Shown here in pieces: positions 1 through 7,450 of a stretch of 26,488 nt of DNA (the stretch's first letter is position 1; each line of letters starts with the position of its first letter). Under the pieces are notes generated by a model. The model worked only from the letters and a program-made list of their open reading frames with translations, did no database searches and was not told the DNA's origin. The position numbers and the translations under genes are program-made. Where the stretch lies: contig DBCR01000019.1 of assembly GCA_002293125.1 (NCBI GenBank), positions 34,597 to 61,084 of the forward strand. The letters run 5' to 3'. The DNA is from Opitutia bacterium UBA953 (GTDB taxonomy: Bacteria; Verrucomicrobiota; Verrucomicrobiia; Opitutales; UBA953).

Positions 1-12
1 AAGAAGAAGTAA
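1..12 (+). CDS. 3' end of an upstream gene (partial)
   Basis: The window opens with three AAG codons followed by TAA, and a hairpin terminator starts nine bases later. This fits the lysine-rich C-terminus of a plus-strand gene that begins outside the window. Only three residues are visible, so nothing can be said about its function. The main support is the well-placed terminator. Confidence 0.45.
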   Translation, partial: KKK

Positions 13-20
13 GCGACCTG

Positions 21-49
21 AGAGCCAGACTTAGTCCGGCTCTTCTTTT
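21..49 (+). terminator. Rho-independent terminator
   Basis: AGAGCC (21-26) pairs with GGCTCT (38-43) and GAC (28-30) pairs with GTC (34-36). There is one A-C mismatch between them and a TTA loop. The run TCTTTT (44-49) follows directly. The position just after the TAA at 10-12 makes it the terminator of the gene entering from the left. Confidence 0.8.
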
Positions 50-57
50 GCCTTACA

Positions 58-97
58 TTATCCCCGTGTCCCCATGCCCACGTGCCAGCGTGTCCCC
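58..97. repeat. 8-bp-period degenerate tandem array (locus A)
   Basis: Five consecutive octamers can be read without gaps: TTATCCCC (58-65), GTGTCCCC (66-73), ATGCCCAC (74-81), GTGCCAGC (82-89) and GTGTCCCC (90-97). The array abuts the stop-codon hairpin of the flavin reductase-like gene. Very similar octamers occur at 25935-25966. On the minus strand the array is rich in GGGGACA-like words. Confidence 0.7.
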
Positions 98-117
98 TTC
101 TGGCCTTCAGGCCAGAA
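98..117 (-). other. Perfect hairpin enclosing the stop codon of the flavin reductase-like gene
   Basis: TTCTGGCC (98-105) and GGCCAGAA (110-117) are perfect inverted arms around a 4-nt loop (106-109). The loop contains the TGA stop of the minus-strand gene. No T-run follows on the minus strand, so this is not a classical intrinsic terminator. Two other minus-strand genes (stops at 9359 and 25988) have comparable hairpins at their stops. Confidence 0.65.
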
Positions 118-592
118 TGAGCTTCAGCTTCTTCAACTCGTCCAACGTCAGCGGAGGGGCTTCGCGCAAGTTCTCGTAGGAGTCGACGTGCGCAAGCCAG
201 GCCCAGTGATCACCGCAATCGATGCGCTCCATGAATTTCAAGCGTAGTGTCGCGATCGCGCCTTTGAGCATGAAAAGGCCTTCACCGACATGTTCGATCT
301 GGTCGCCCAACTGGGAGATCTTGTCCGTCGAATTGCCGGACTTCTTCCCGAGCAGCTTGATATGATTGGCCTGATCCTTGGCCATGTAGTTGAGCAAGCC
401 GATGGGATTGATCTCCAGATTGGCCAAGGTCTTGGTGTCCTTGTAAACGCCGATGATGAAACGCTTCGGCTTCATCGAGATCGGCGTCACGTAACTGCAG
501 ATATTCAGGTTACCCTTACCGTTCGCCGTGGTGGCGAGGCTATAGATAGGTCCGTCCACACGGTTCCATGGTTTGACGCGGATGCCAGGCAT
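107..592 (-). CDS. Flavin reductase-like domain protein (FMN-binding)
   Basis: This 161-aa soluble protein resembles the flavin reductase-like/FMN-binding split-barrel family. The N-terminal half carries the segment around residues 34-62, which starts TPISMKPKRFIIGVYKD and continues TLANLEINP. In this family the segment forms the flavin-binding barrel, and members bind FMN and use NAD(P)H to reduce flavins or small substrates. There is no signal peptide, so a cytoplasmic location is expected. The ATG at 592 starts the family-like N-terminus, and no Shine-Dalgarno sequence is visible. It is monocistronic and diverges from the menH-like gene across about 120 bp. The physiological substrate cannot be deduced. 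The stop codon lies in the loop of a perfect hairpin (98-117). Confidence 0.8.
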   Translation of the reverse strand: MPGIRVKPWNRVDGPIYSLATTANGKGNLNICSYVTPISMKPKRFIIGVYKDTKTLANLEINPIGLLNYMAKDQANHIKLLGKKSGNSTDKISQLGDQIEHVGEGLFMLKGAIATLRLKFMERIDCGDHWAWLAHVDSYENLREAPPLTLDELKKLKLILA

Positions 593-712
593 AGTCGGGG
601 GTGATACTTCTACCCTAAAATAAGACGCTTGTTCCCTATTTATTCTGTCCCCCGGGACCGCCCTAGCCTACAACCTCGCCATGGCCAACCCGGGCAGCCT
701 GCCGCCTTCCCT

Positions 713-1444
713 ATGAACCCGATTGTCGCCCTCCATGGGTTCACCGGCCAAGGGGCAGATTTCGACCCGCTTCGCGCCACCCTGCCCCCGGGCACGAGCC
801 TTTCGACCCCGGATCTGCCCGGACATGGGTCTAGAAGCCTGCTGAGAGACCTCCCCGCCTACTCCCTGCCCGCCCACCTGGATATCATCTCCCAGGCCGC
901 CTCAGCCCCTCAGATCACCCTCATTGGTTACTCGATGGGCGGCCGCCTCGCCCTCCACTGGGCCATCGCCCACCCGGAACGTATCCGGCGCCTGATCCTG
1001 ATCGGTGCCAGCCCCGGCTTGGCCACCCCGGAGGAACGCGACGAACGGCGACTCGGCGACGCCACTCTGGCGGAGTTCATCCGCACCCGCGGACTAGCAG
1101 CCTTCTTCAAGTATTGGCACAACCAGACGTTCTTCCAACCAATGCTGCGCCTACCCAAGGAACGGCTCGACCCCATCCTAACCCGCCGCGCTCAAAACGA
1201 CCCGGAAGGCTTGGCGCTCAGCTTGGAGAATATCGGCACCGGGACACTCCCCTCGCTCTGGCATCGCCTGAAGGAGATCCGCTTCCCGGTCGACCTCGTC
1301 TCCGGCGAACACGACGTGAAGTTCACGCGCCTCGCCCATGAGATGGGCGCTCATCTCCCGAAGGCGCGCCATAGCCTGATCGAAGGCGCCGGCCACGCGG
1401 TGCACCTGGAAAAGCCGTCCGACCTCGCGATGCTCCTTCAATAA
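713..1444 (+). CDS. menH: MenH-like alpha/beta hydrolase (probable SHCHC synthase)
   Basis: This 243-aa alpha/beta hydrolase starts at ATG 713. The same frame can be extended to a TTG at 629, but that extension has no recognisable homology, and LHGF of the oxyanion region follows 713 directly. The nucleophile elbow GYSMGG (Ser74), the acid in GEHD (Asp201) and the histidine in GAGH (His228) form the expected triad. The stretch GYSMGGRLAL...GASPGL, followed by an EERDERR segment and a YW motif (135-136), is characteristic of MenH. MenH makes 2-succinyl-6-hydroxy-2,4-cyclohexadiene-1-carboxylate in menaquinone synthesis. No other men gene is in the window, so a different carbon-carbon or ester hydrolase is possible. 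The stop codon overlaps the shared terminator. Confidence 0.8.
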   Translation: MNPIVALHGFTGQGADFDPLRATLPPGTSLSTPDLPGHGSRSLLRDLPAYSLPAHLDIISQAASAPQITLIGYSMGGRLALHWAIAHPERIRRLILIGASPGLATPEERDERRLGDATLAEFIRTRGLAAFFKYWHNQTFFQPMLRLPKERLDPILTRRAQNDPEGLALSLENIGTGTLPSLWHRLKEIRFPVDLVSGEHDVKFTRLAHEMGAHLPKARHSLIEGAGHAVHLEKPSDLAMLLQ

Positions 1445-1445
1445 A

Positions 1446-1468
1446 AAAGCCGCCCATCAGGCGGCTTT
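1446..1468. terminator. Bidirectional terminator between convergent genes
   Basis: AAAGCCGCC (1446-1454) and GGCGGCTTT (1460-1468) form a perfect 9-bp stem with loop CATCA. An A-run lies on the left (1443-1448) and TTT on the right, so it can end transcription from the menH-like gene (+). It can also end transcription from the DUF1549/DUF1501 operon (-), whose last stop codon is at 1490. Confidence 0.85.
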
Positions 1469-1489
1469 CGAAGGAATCGTTCGGAACGC

Positions 1490-2797
1490 TTAAGCGAAGA
1501 CACCCGTCTGCGGAGCGGCCTTGTTGCCGACCTGCATCGGACGACCGGCCGGCGTGATGATGTCGGTCTGCACCGGCAGTCCGGCGGCGTGCGCGATGGT
1601 GGCGTGGAGGCTTCCCGGCGAGACGCCGTTCTCCTTGGGCGCATAGCCTTTCTCGTCGCTGGCGCCGAAGACGAAACCTCGCTTGACGCCTCCGCCCGCG
1701 AGGACGGTCGAGAAGACGAGCGGATGGTGACCGCGACCGCCGCCCTCGAAGGTCGGCTTACGGCCGAACTCGGAGGCGACGACGACCAAGGTGGTGTCCA
1801 GGAGTCCTTTAGCATCGAGATCCTGGATCAAGGCGGCGTACACGCGGTCGAAGTCGCCGCCGACCTCTTCCATACGGTCATCCAACGTGGCGTGCATGTC
1901 CCAGCCGCCGCTGGCCACCTCGACGAAGCGGACGCCGTTCTCGATCAGACGACGGGCCAGCAGACAGCCTTGGCCGAACTTGCTCTTGCCGTAGCGCGCC
2001 TTCGTCTCGGCTGACTCCGCCGCGAGGTCGAAGGCCTTGAGGTCCTTGCTCTTCATGAGCTGGAAGGTCGATTCGTAGAATTCGTTGTAGGACTTGACGC
2101 TCTCGTCCGACGCCTTGCCGCCGAAACCTGCATCGAGTTCGGCGAGCAAGCCCGTGCGCTTGGCCACGACGGCTTCGGAGACCGGGCTCTTGGTGTCCAT
2201 GAGACCATCGGTGGGATTAAGGATGGGCAGCGGCGAGTAAGCCGCCGGGAACCAGCCGTTACCGTGGTTCGACGAGCGATTGACGGTGACGGAGGAAGGC
2301 AGGGTCTTGTGACTAGAGCCGAGGAAGTGCTGAGCCCAGGCCCCGAGGGTCGGGTGCTGGACGGCGCCGCGCTGCTCGAAGCCGGTGCGCATGAGGTAGG
2401 CCGCCGAGGCATGGACGCCGACCTTGGCGGTCATGGAGCGGATGACGGTGATCTTGTCGCTGATCTTGGCCGTCTCGGGGAGATAGGAAGTCAACTGCAT
2501 GTCGCCCTTGGCGGAGACGATCGAGCCGGGGCCCTTGGAGGCGCCGGTCTTGGGATCGAAGGTGTCGATGTGCGACATGCCTCCGTTGAGCTGCAGGAAG
2601 ATCACGCGTTTAGCCTTGCCGAAACCAGGCAGGCCGGCGTTGGGCGCCTTCACGGCTCCCGGCGCTTCGGCGGCCTCGGCGATCCGGGTGAAGAACGGGA
2701 GGACGCTCAGGCCGAACGAGACCTTGGCGCACTTCTCGATGAAGCTGCGGCGGTCCTCGGGATGACGGAGGAGATTAGCGGAATGGAGGATGCTCAT
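1490..2797 (-). CDS. DUF1501 family exported protein
   Basis: This 435-aa protein matches the DUF1501 family, a sulfatase/alkaline-phosphatase-like fold abundant in Planctomycetes and Verrucomicrobia whose substrates are unknown. A twin-arginine motif (RRSFIEK, residues 16-22) is followed by a hydrophobic stretch, indicating Tat export of a folded protein. Typical blocks are FLQLNGGMSHIDTFDPK (about 68-84), GGWDMHA, ASEFGRKP and GRGHHP. The last two carry probable metal-site Asp/Glu/His residues. Its ATG overlaps the stop of the upstream DUF1549/DUF1553 gene by 4 nt (ATGA), so the two are translationally coupled. The pair is a standard PVC gene couple, often assigned to polysaccharide degradation, but no catalytic activity is established here. 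Confidence 0.92.
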   Translation of the reverse strand: MSILHSANLLRHPEDRRSFIEKCAKVSFGLSVLPFFTRIAEAAEAPGAVKAPNAGLPGFGKAKRVIFLQLNGGMSHIDTFDPKTGASKGPGSIVSAKGDMQLTSYLPETAKISDKITVIRSMTAKVGVHASAAYLMRTGFEQRGAVQHPTLGAWAQHFLGSSHKTLPSSVTVNRSSNHGNGWFPAAYSPLPILNPTDGLMDTKSPVSEAVVAKRTGLLAELDAGFGGKASDESVKSYNEFYESTFQLMKSKDLKAFDLAAESAETKARYGKSKFGQGCLLARRLIENGVRFVEVASGGWDMHATLDDRMEEVGGDFDRVYAALIQDLDAKGLLDTTLVVVASEFGRKPTFEGGGRGHHPLVFSTVLAGGGVKRGFVFGASDEKGYAPKENGVSPGSLHATIAHAAGLPVQTDIITPAGRPMQVGNKAAPQTGVFA

Positions 2798-4935
2798 TGG
2801 ACGAAGAGGAATTCGCGGGTGTTGGCGAGGACCCAGGCCAGGTCCGTCAGGGCGAGACCGTCCGACAGCGACTGGCGCGCGGCGCTCAGTTCCTTGGCGG
2901 TCGGCTTACGGGAAAGATATGAAAGATAGAGCGACGTGACCTGCGCATCCGGGGCCTTCTCCTTCATGGCGTCGATGACGGCGGCGGAACGGACGTCGGC
3001 GACGAGCTTGCCGACGGCACCGTTCATCATCTGCAGGACCTGCGGGACGCTGCCGTCGTTGGTGGCGGAATCCGCCAGCAACCGGTCCCCCTGCCCCCAC
3101 AGCCGGAGGAAGTGCGTTTCGGATGAGGGCTGCGGAAGTTCGCTCGCCCGGGCCAGCATGAGCGAGAAGCGGCTGACGGGCTTGTCGCCTTCGTAACCAT
3201 TGGCGAGGCCGAGGGCCGAACCGCCGGCGGCCTTCTTGCCGCCCGCCGCCTTGCCGCCGCCGGAAAAGGCCTTGGTGGTGCGACTGACGGCGTTCTTCAG
3301 TTCAGCCAAGGTGACCTTGCCGGCCGGCAGCGCCATGGCCTTGAGGTCGTCTCCGCGACGAAGCAGCACGTTGTCCGCATAGGTGCCGACGGCGGTGACG
3401 ATGAGGCTGTCCCAGACCTGTTCGGCGCTCAGGCGGCGGACGACCGGGCCGTTGAAGAGATACTTGGCCTTACCGAGATCAGGCGTGGCGCTGGCCGAAG
3501 CCTGATAGGTCTTGGAGTTATAGATGACGCGCTGCACCTCGCGCAGGTCGAACTTGGCGGCCTTCATGACGAAGGTGAGGTGGGCCATGAGCTCGGGGCT
3601 GCTCGCCTCGGCGAGGTCGTCGATATCGTTGACGGGCTCGATCACACCCAGCCCGAAGGCTTTCTTCCAGATCCGGTTGGCGATGTTGGTCGCGAAGCGC
3701 GGGTTCTGCGGGCTCGTCAGCCAGCGGGCGAACTCGTCGCGCAACTGGGAGGGGGTCTTGGTGTTGACGTTGTATACCGGCAGGGATTTCTCGCCCTTGC
3801 TCCAGGCGATCAGCGCAGGGGTCACGGGATCGCCGGCCTTGGCGTCCTTGTACTTATAATCCTTGGGGAAGGTCAGCTTCTGCTTCTCGCCATCTTCGAG
3901 GCGGAAGGCGTTCATGTCCGCGATCTTGGCCGTGGCGGCCTTCGGCAGGCTGGCGTCGCCCTTGATGGCCTTCTTGATGGCGCCGAGGATGGCTTCGTCT
4001 TTCCCGTCGGTGGCTCCGAAGAACGCCGCCATCTGGTAGAAGTCGCGCTGGGTCCATTCGGCCAACGGATGGTCATGGCACTGGGCGCAGGCCATATTGG
4101 TGCCTAGGAAGGTGGTCATGAGGTTGGAGACGCCGTCCAAGGGCATCTCGGCATCGAAGAGCATGAAACCGGTGGCGCCGTTGTCGCTGAGGCGACCGTC
4201 CGCGGTGATCATCTCGGAGACCAACTTATCCCAAGGAGTGCCGGCGGAGAGGCGCGCCTTGAGCCAATCCTCGAAGCTGAACGCCGGGACGCCCTTGGCG
4301 AAGGTGTCCTTGACGCGCAGAAGGTCCGCCATCCAGTTGAACATCTGCATGGTGTAGCCCGGCGAGAAGAGCAGTTCATCGATCAGCTTGGCCCGCTTAT
4401 CCGGCGCATTGCTGGCCAGGAACGCGTTCGCTTCCGCGGCGGTCGGCACGCGACCGGCAGCGTCGAGGTAGATGCGGCGCAAGAACTGCTCATCGGTTGA
4501 TGGCGCATTGAGCGTCTGCTTGTTGGCGACGAGGACGGCGCTGACGAGGCGATCGATATCGGCCGCCGCGGAGGCGATCACGGCCGGACTGAAGCTATTG
4601 CGACGCGCGAGATCGACGCAGCTCTTGGCGAAAACAATGTCCTCGGCGGAAAGCAGCTCGGTCTTGAAATGGAAGGTCCGTCCGTCCCGCGACTGCAAGG
4701 TGATGAAATCACCGGCGAGCCCGCAGAAACGCGCCTCCAGCTTCTGGCCTGCATTATCGGTCCAGACATGCCAGATCGGGGCGCGCTCACCCAGCGCAGC
4801 GATGGGGGCGGCTGGCGGGGTCACGGCTTTGATGACAGGTTCGGACCTCTTGGCCTCCCTCTTGGCTTCCTTCTTAGGGGCGGCATGGACGATCAGGCCC
4901 AGGCAAAGGCAGGCAAACAAGGCAAGGGGGCGCAT
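2794..4935 (-). CDS. DUF1549/DUF1553 exported protein with SHD1-like N-terminal domain
   Basis: The protein has 713 aa from ATG 4935; an in-frame GTG at 4947 would add four residues. Neither start has a clear ribosome-binding site. A Sec signal peptide (MRPLALFACLCLGL) is followed by a lysine/proline linker and an SHD1-like domain (about residues 53-106), recognisable from W-T-D-x-x-G-x-x-x-x-A-R-F. A DUF1549 domain (about 128-310) contains the heme-type motif CAQCH (283-287). A C-terminal DUF1553 domain (about 400-690) contains ANRIWKKAFGLG. The family is confined mostly to PVC bacteria and is always near DUF1501. It is presumed to act in the periplasm, possibly binding heme. Its stop overlaps the DUF1501 start by 4 nt. 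Confidence 0.9.
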   Translation of the reverse strand: MRPLALFACLCLGLIVHAAPKKEAKREAKRSEPVIKAVTPPAAPIAALGERAPIWHVWTDNAGQKLEARFCGLAGDFITLQSRDGRTFHFKTELLSAEDIVFAKSCVDLARRNSFSPAVIASAAADIDRLVSAVLVANKQTLNAPSTDEQFLRRIYLDAAGRVPTAAEANAFLASNAPDKRAKLIDELLFSPGYTMQMFNWMADLLRVKDTFAKGVPAFSFEDWLKARLSAGTPWDKLVSEMITADGRLSDNGATGFMLFDAEMPLDGVSNLMTTFLGTNMACAQCHDHPLAEWTQRDFYQMAAFFGATDGKDEAILGAIKKAIKGDASLPKAATAKIADMNAFRLEDGEKQKLTFPKDYKYKDAKAGDPVTPALIAWSKGEKSLPVYNVNTKTPSQLRDEFARWLTSPQNPRFATNIANRIWKKAFGLGVIEPVNDIDDLAEASSPELMAHLTFVMKAAKFDLREVQRVIYNSKTYQASASATPDLGKAKYLFNGPVVRRLSAEQVWDSLIVTAVGTYADNVLLRRGDDLKAMALPAGKVTLAELKNAVSRTTKAFSGGGKAAGGKKAAGGSALGLANGYEGDKPVSRFSLMLARASELPQPSSETHFLRLWGQGDRLLADSATNDGSVPQVLQMMNGAVGKLVADVRSAAVIDAMKEKAPDAQVTSLYLSYLSRKPTAKELSAARQSLSDGLALTDLAWVLANTREFLFVQ

Positions 4936-4989
4936 GGGGGTGTTCACTGACTATAGAACCCCACCGGCGGATTGATAGTTTCATCTCAT

Positions 4990-5042
4990 CTTAAGGTTTA
5001 CCCCATAGCCACCTATCCTAGATTGCTTAAGGTTTGACCCAT
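4990..5042 (+). promoter_or_regulatory. Direct repeat in the promoter region of the Hsp70-like/helicase operon
   Basis: CTTAAGGTTTACCCCAT (4990-5006) is repeated as CTTAAGGTTTGACCCAT (5026-5042) with an offset of 36 bp; 15 of 17 positions match. The second copy lies next to an AT-rich TTTTATTAC (5042-5050) that could be a -10 region, with TTGCTT (5023-5028) as a possible -35. This arrangement suggests a regulator-binding site or duplicated promoter element. Function is inferred from position only. Confidence 0.5.
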
Positions 5043-5065
5043 TTTATTACCCCTTCCTACGCCCG

Positions 5066-7450
5066 ATGAACCCTCTGCCTCATCTCCGTCCCCCGGGCGC
5101 CACCCTCCGCCCTCGCCTCAAGGCCTGCCGGGTCTTGGGCATCGACCTCGGCACGACGAATTCCTCCGTGGCCGAGCTACGCTGGTCGCCTACGAATCCC
5201 GACGAGATCACCATGGCCGAGTGCCTCGAGGTCGCGCAGCCGACGCTCAGCGGCGAATTCACCTCGGTGCTGCTGCCCTCCGTGGTCAGCCACTTCTCCG
5301 ATCGCCAGCTGATCGGCGAAGGCGCACGTCGCTGTCTTTCGCGGTCGGTCGAACTCGGCCTGCGACCCAACGCCAACTATCTTGCGGAAGCGAAGAATGA
5401 GATGGGCATCGGCCGGCTCTACCCGCAGGCGAAGGCCGGCTGCCGCACCCCGGCTGAAGTCTCCGGCCAGATCCTCCGCTTCCTCCGCGACCAGGTTGCC
5501 GGCCCCGTCGCCCGCTCGGTCGTGACGGTCCCCGCGTCCTTCCAGATCTCGCAACGCGAAGACACCTTGCTGGCCGCGGATCTCGGCGGTCTCACGCTCG
5601 GCCACGGCGACCTGCTCGACGAACCGCTGGCCGCCTTCCTTGATTTCATCGCCCGCCAAGGCCAGTCGGCGCTCGACGGCATCAGCGAGGAGACGGAGAC
5701 GATGATCATCGATTTCGGCGGCGGTACGTGCGACGTCGCGATCTTCACCCTCCGCCGCCAAGCCGACGGCACCCTGGGCGTCAGCCCGCGCGCCGTCTCT
5801 CGCTACCACCGCCTCGGCGGAGCCGACATCGACCGCGCCATCGTGCATGCGGTGCTCATCCCCGAGCTGGCCCGCCAGAACGAGGTCGATCCGCGCGACT
5901 GGGAATACGAAGTCCGCAAGGAGCAGCTCGAACCCCAGCTTCTGGCCACGGCCGAACAACTGAAGACGGGGCTCTGCGAACTGCTCGCCCATCGCCAGTC
6001 CCATGGTGCCGACCTCCGCGCGATCCTGCCCGACACGATCAAGACCTATCCCGGCGTCCAGACCCTCCGCCTCGCCGACGGCAAGCTGCTCAAGCTCACG
6101 ACCCCGACGCTCGACGGCGTCCGCTTCGCCGAACTGATGGAGCCGTTCCTCGACGACGAAAGCCTGCAGGCGCACGAAGACGAATACACGCTCAGTTGCT
6201 CGGTCTTCGCTCCGATCGCCGACGCCCTCGAACGCGCCAAGCTCCGCCCGGACCAAGTCGGCTTCCTGCTCGCCGTCGGCGGGAGCTCCCTCAACCCGCT
6301 GGTCATCCGCGCCCTTCAGGACTACTTCGGCGAGTTCCTGGTTCACCGCTTCGATTCAGCCTTGGATATGCAGGTCGCCGTCGCCCGCGGCGCGGCCTAT
6401 CACGCCCTCCTTCTGCATCTCTACGGCCGCAGCCTCCTCACGCCCGTCGCGAGCGACGTCCTGCGCCTCGAGACCGACCAAGGGATGTTCGAGATCGTCG
6501 CCCGCGGGCAACCCCTTCCGGTCGCAGGTGACCTGCGACCTTCCGACCAGCACCGCATCGTCGCCCCAGGCGGCCCGATCCGCATCGCTTTCTGGGCCGG
6601 CTTCGGTGCTGACGCGCGACCGGTCTTCGCCGGCCTCACGCCGCCCATCCCGGCAGGGATGGCGTTGACGCTTTCCTACGACCTGGACGCCAACCAACGC
6701 TTCACCTTCGGACTGACGCCGGCCGACGGGGGTGAGACGTTCGAAGGTCGCATCGAATCGCCGCTCCATAACGTGGTCAACCCCGGCAAGGATCGCGAGA
6801 CGATCCTCCGCATCGAGCGCGGCATCCGCGCCGGCGAGTTCTCTCCCGAATCGATTCCCGCCCGCCTCCTGGAACTCGCGCTCCTCCACAGCAAGGTCGG
6901 CATGCATGACAAGGCCATCGCCCTGCTCAAACGCCTGATCCGCCAGCAGCCCGAATACCGGCAAAGCGGCCTCTGTCATCTGGCCAATATCTACGGACGC
7001 AAAGGTGACGCGTATCGGCAAGAGAAATGCTTCCTTGATGCGGTCATCGCGGGCAGCGCGATGGCCCTGCTCAACTTGGCCAACCTTTATTCCCGCACCG
7101 GCCGCTGGGCCGATGCCGAAGAGATGTGCCGCCGCTTCGAAGCCGAGGAACCTAGCGCGATCGGACTGGTCCTGCTCTCCCGCTGCCTCCGCGCCCAAGG
7201 GCGGAAAGAAGAAGCCGATGAGACGCTCGACGATGCTTTCACCCGCTTCGGTCAAGACCTGACCGCCCTCGACGACGTGTCTTTCTCTTGGTACCAGACG
7301 GCGGTGACGATGCGCGACGACCCGCGACGCCGCATGCAAGCGGACAACGAGGAACATCGCCGCAAACAGGTCGCCACCAATGTCCCGCGGCCGATGCGGG
7401 ATGGCGAACTGCCCCACCTCGAGTCGGACTCCGATCGACCGATACCGTGA
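5066..7450 (+). CDS. Hsp70-like ATPase with C-terminal TPR-like repeats
   Basis: This 794-aa protein has an actin-fold ATPase domain: phosphate-1 GIDLGTT (25-31), connect-like DEPLAAF (185-191), phosphate-2 IDFGGGTCDV (215-224) and adenosine motif AVGGSSLN (403-410). A degenerate beta-rich segment (about 460-570) replaces the canonical substrate-binding domain. From about 598 to 735 helical pairs resemble TPR repeats (LLELALLHSKVGMHDKAIAL, LANLYSRTGRWADAEEM) in place of the DnaK lid, and the tail is charged. DnaK is about 640 aa and ends in an EEVD-like tail, which is absent here. Hsp70s use ATP to bind and remodel client proteins. No DnaJ or GrpE gene is near. It overlaps the downstream helicase by GTGA, so the two probably work together. 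The start ATG 5066 has no Shine-Dalgarno; the residues before about 22 are unconserved. Confidence 0.88.
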   Translation: MNPLPHLRPPGATLRPRLKACRVLGIDLGTTNSSVAELRWSPTNPDEITMAECLEVAQPTLSGEFTSVLLPSVVSHFSDRQLIGEGARRCLSRSVELGLRPNANYLAEAKNEMGIGRLYPQAKAGCRTPAEVSGQILRFLRDQVAGPVARSVVTVPASFQISQREDTLLAADLGGLTLGHGDLLDEPLAAFLDFIARQGQSALDGISEETETMIIDFGGGTCDVAIFTLRRQADGTLGVSPRAVSRYHRLGGADIDRAIVHAVLIPELARQNEVDPRDWEYEVRKEQLEPQLLATAEQLKTGLCELLAHRQSHGADLRAILPDTIKTYPGVQTLRLADGKLLKLTTPTLDGVRFAELMEPFLDDESLQAHEDEYTLSCSVFAPIADALERAKLRPDQVGFLLAVGGSSLNPLVIRALQDYFGEFLVHRFDSALDMQVAVARGAAYHALLLHLYGRSLLTPVASDVLRLETDQGMFEIVARGQPLPVAGDLRPSDQHRIVAPGGPIRIAFWAGFGADARPVFAGLTPPIPAGMALTLSYDLDANQRFTFGLTPADGGETFEGRIESPLHNVVNPGKDRETILRIERGIRAGEFSPESIPARLLELALLHSKVGMHDKAIALLKRLIRQQPEYRQSGLCHLANIYGRKGDAYRQEKCFLDAVIAGSAMALLNLANLYSRTGRWADAEEMCRRFEAEEPSAIGLVLLSRCLRAQGRKEEADETLDDAFTRFGQDLTALDDVSFSWYQTAVTMRDDPRRRMQADNEEHRRKQVATNVPRPMRDGELPHLESDSDRPIP

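Noticed and set aside
629..712. A TTG start giving a 28-residue N-terminal extension of the MenH-like protein.
   Set aside because: The extension has no family counterpart; homologous sequence begins at ATG 713, directly before the LHGF motif.
5177..7417. Two long open frames on the minus strand opposite the Hsp70-like gene (389 and 353 codons).
   Set aside because: They are the mirror of a GC-rich coding sequence. The translations are low-complexity Glu/Asp/Arg/Gly/Val without motifs, while the plus strand has clear Hsp70 motifs.
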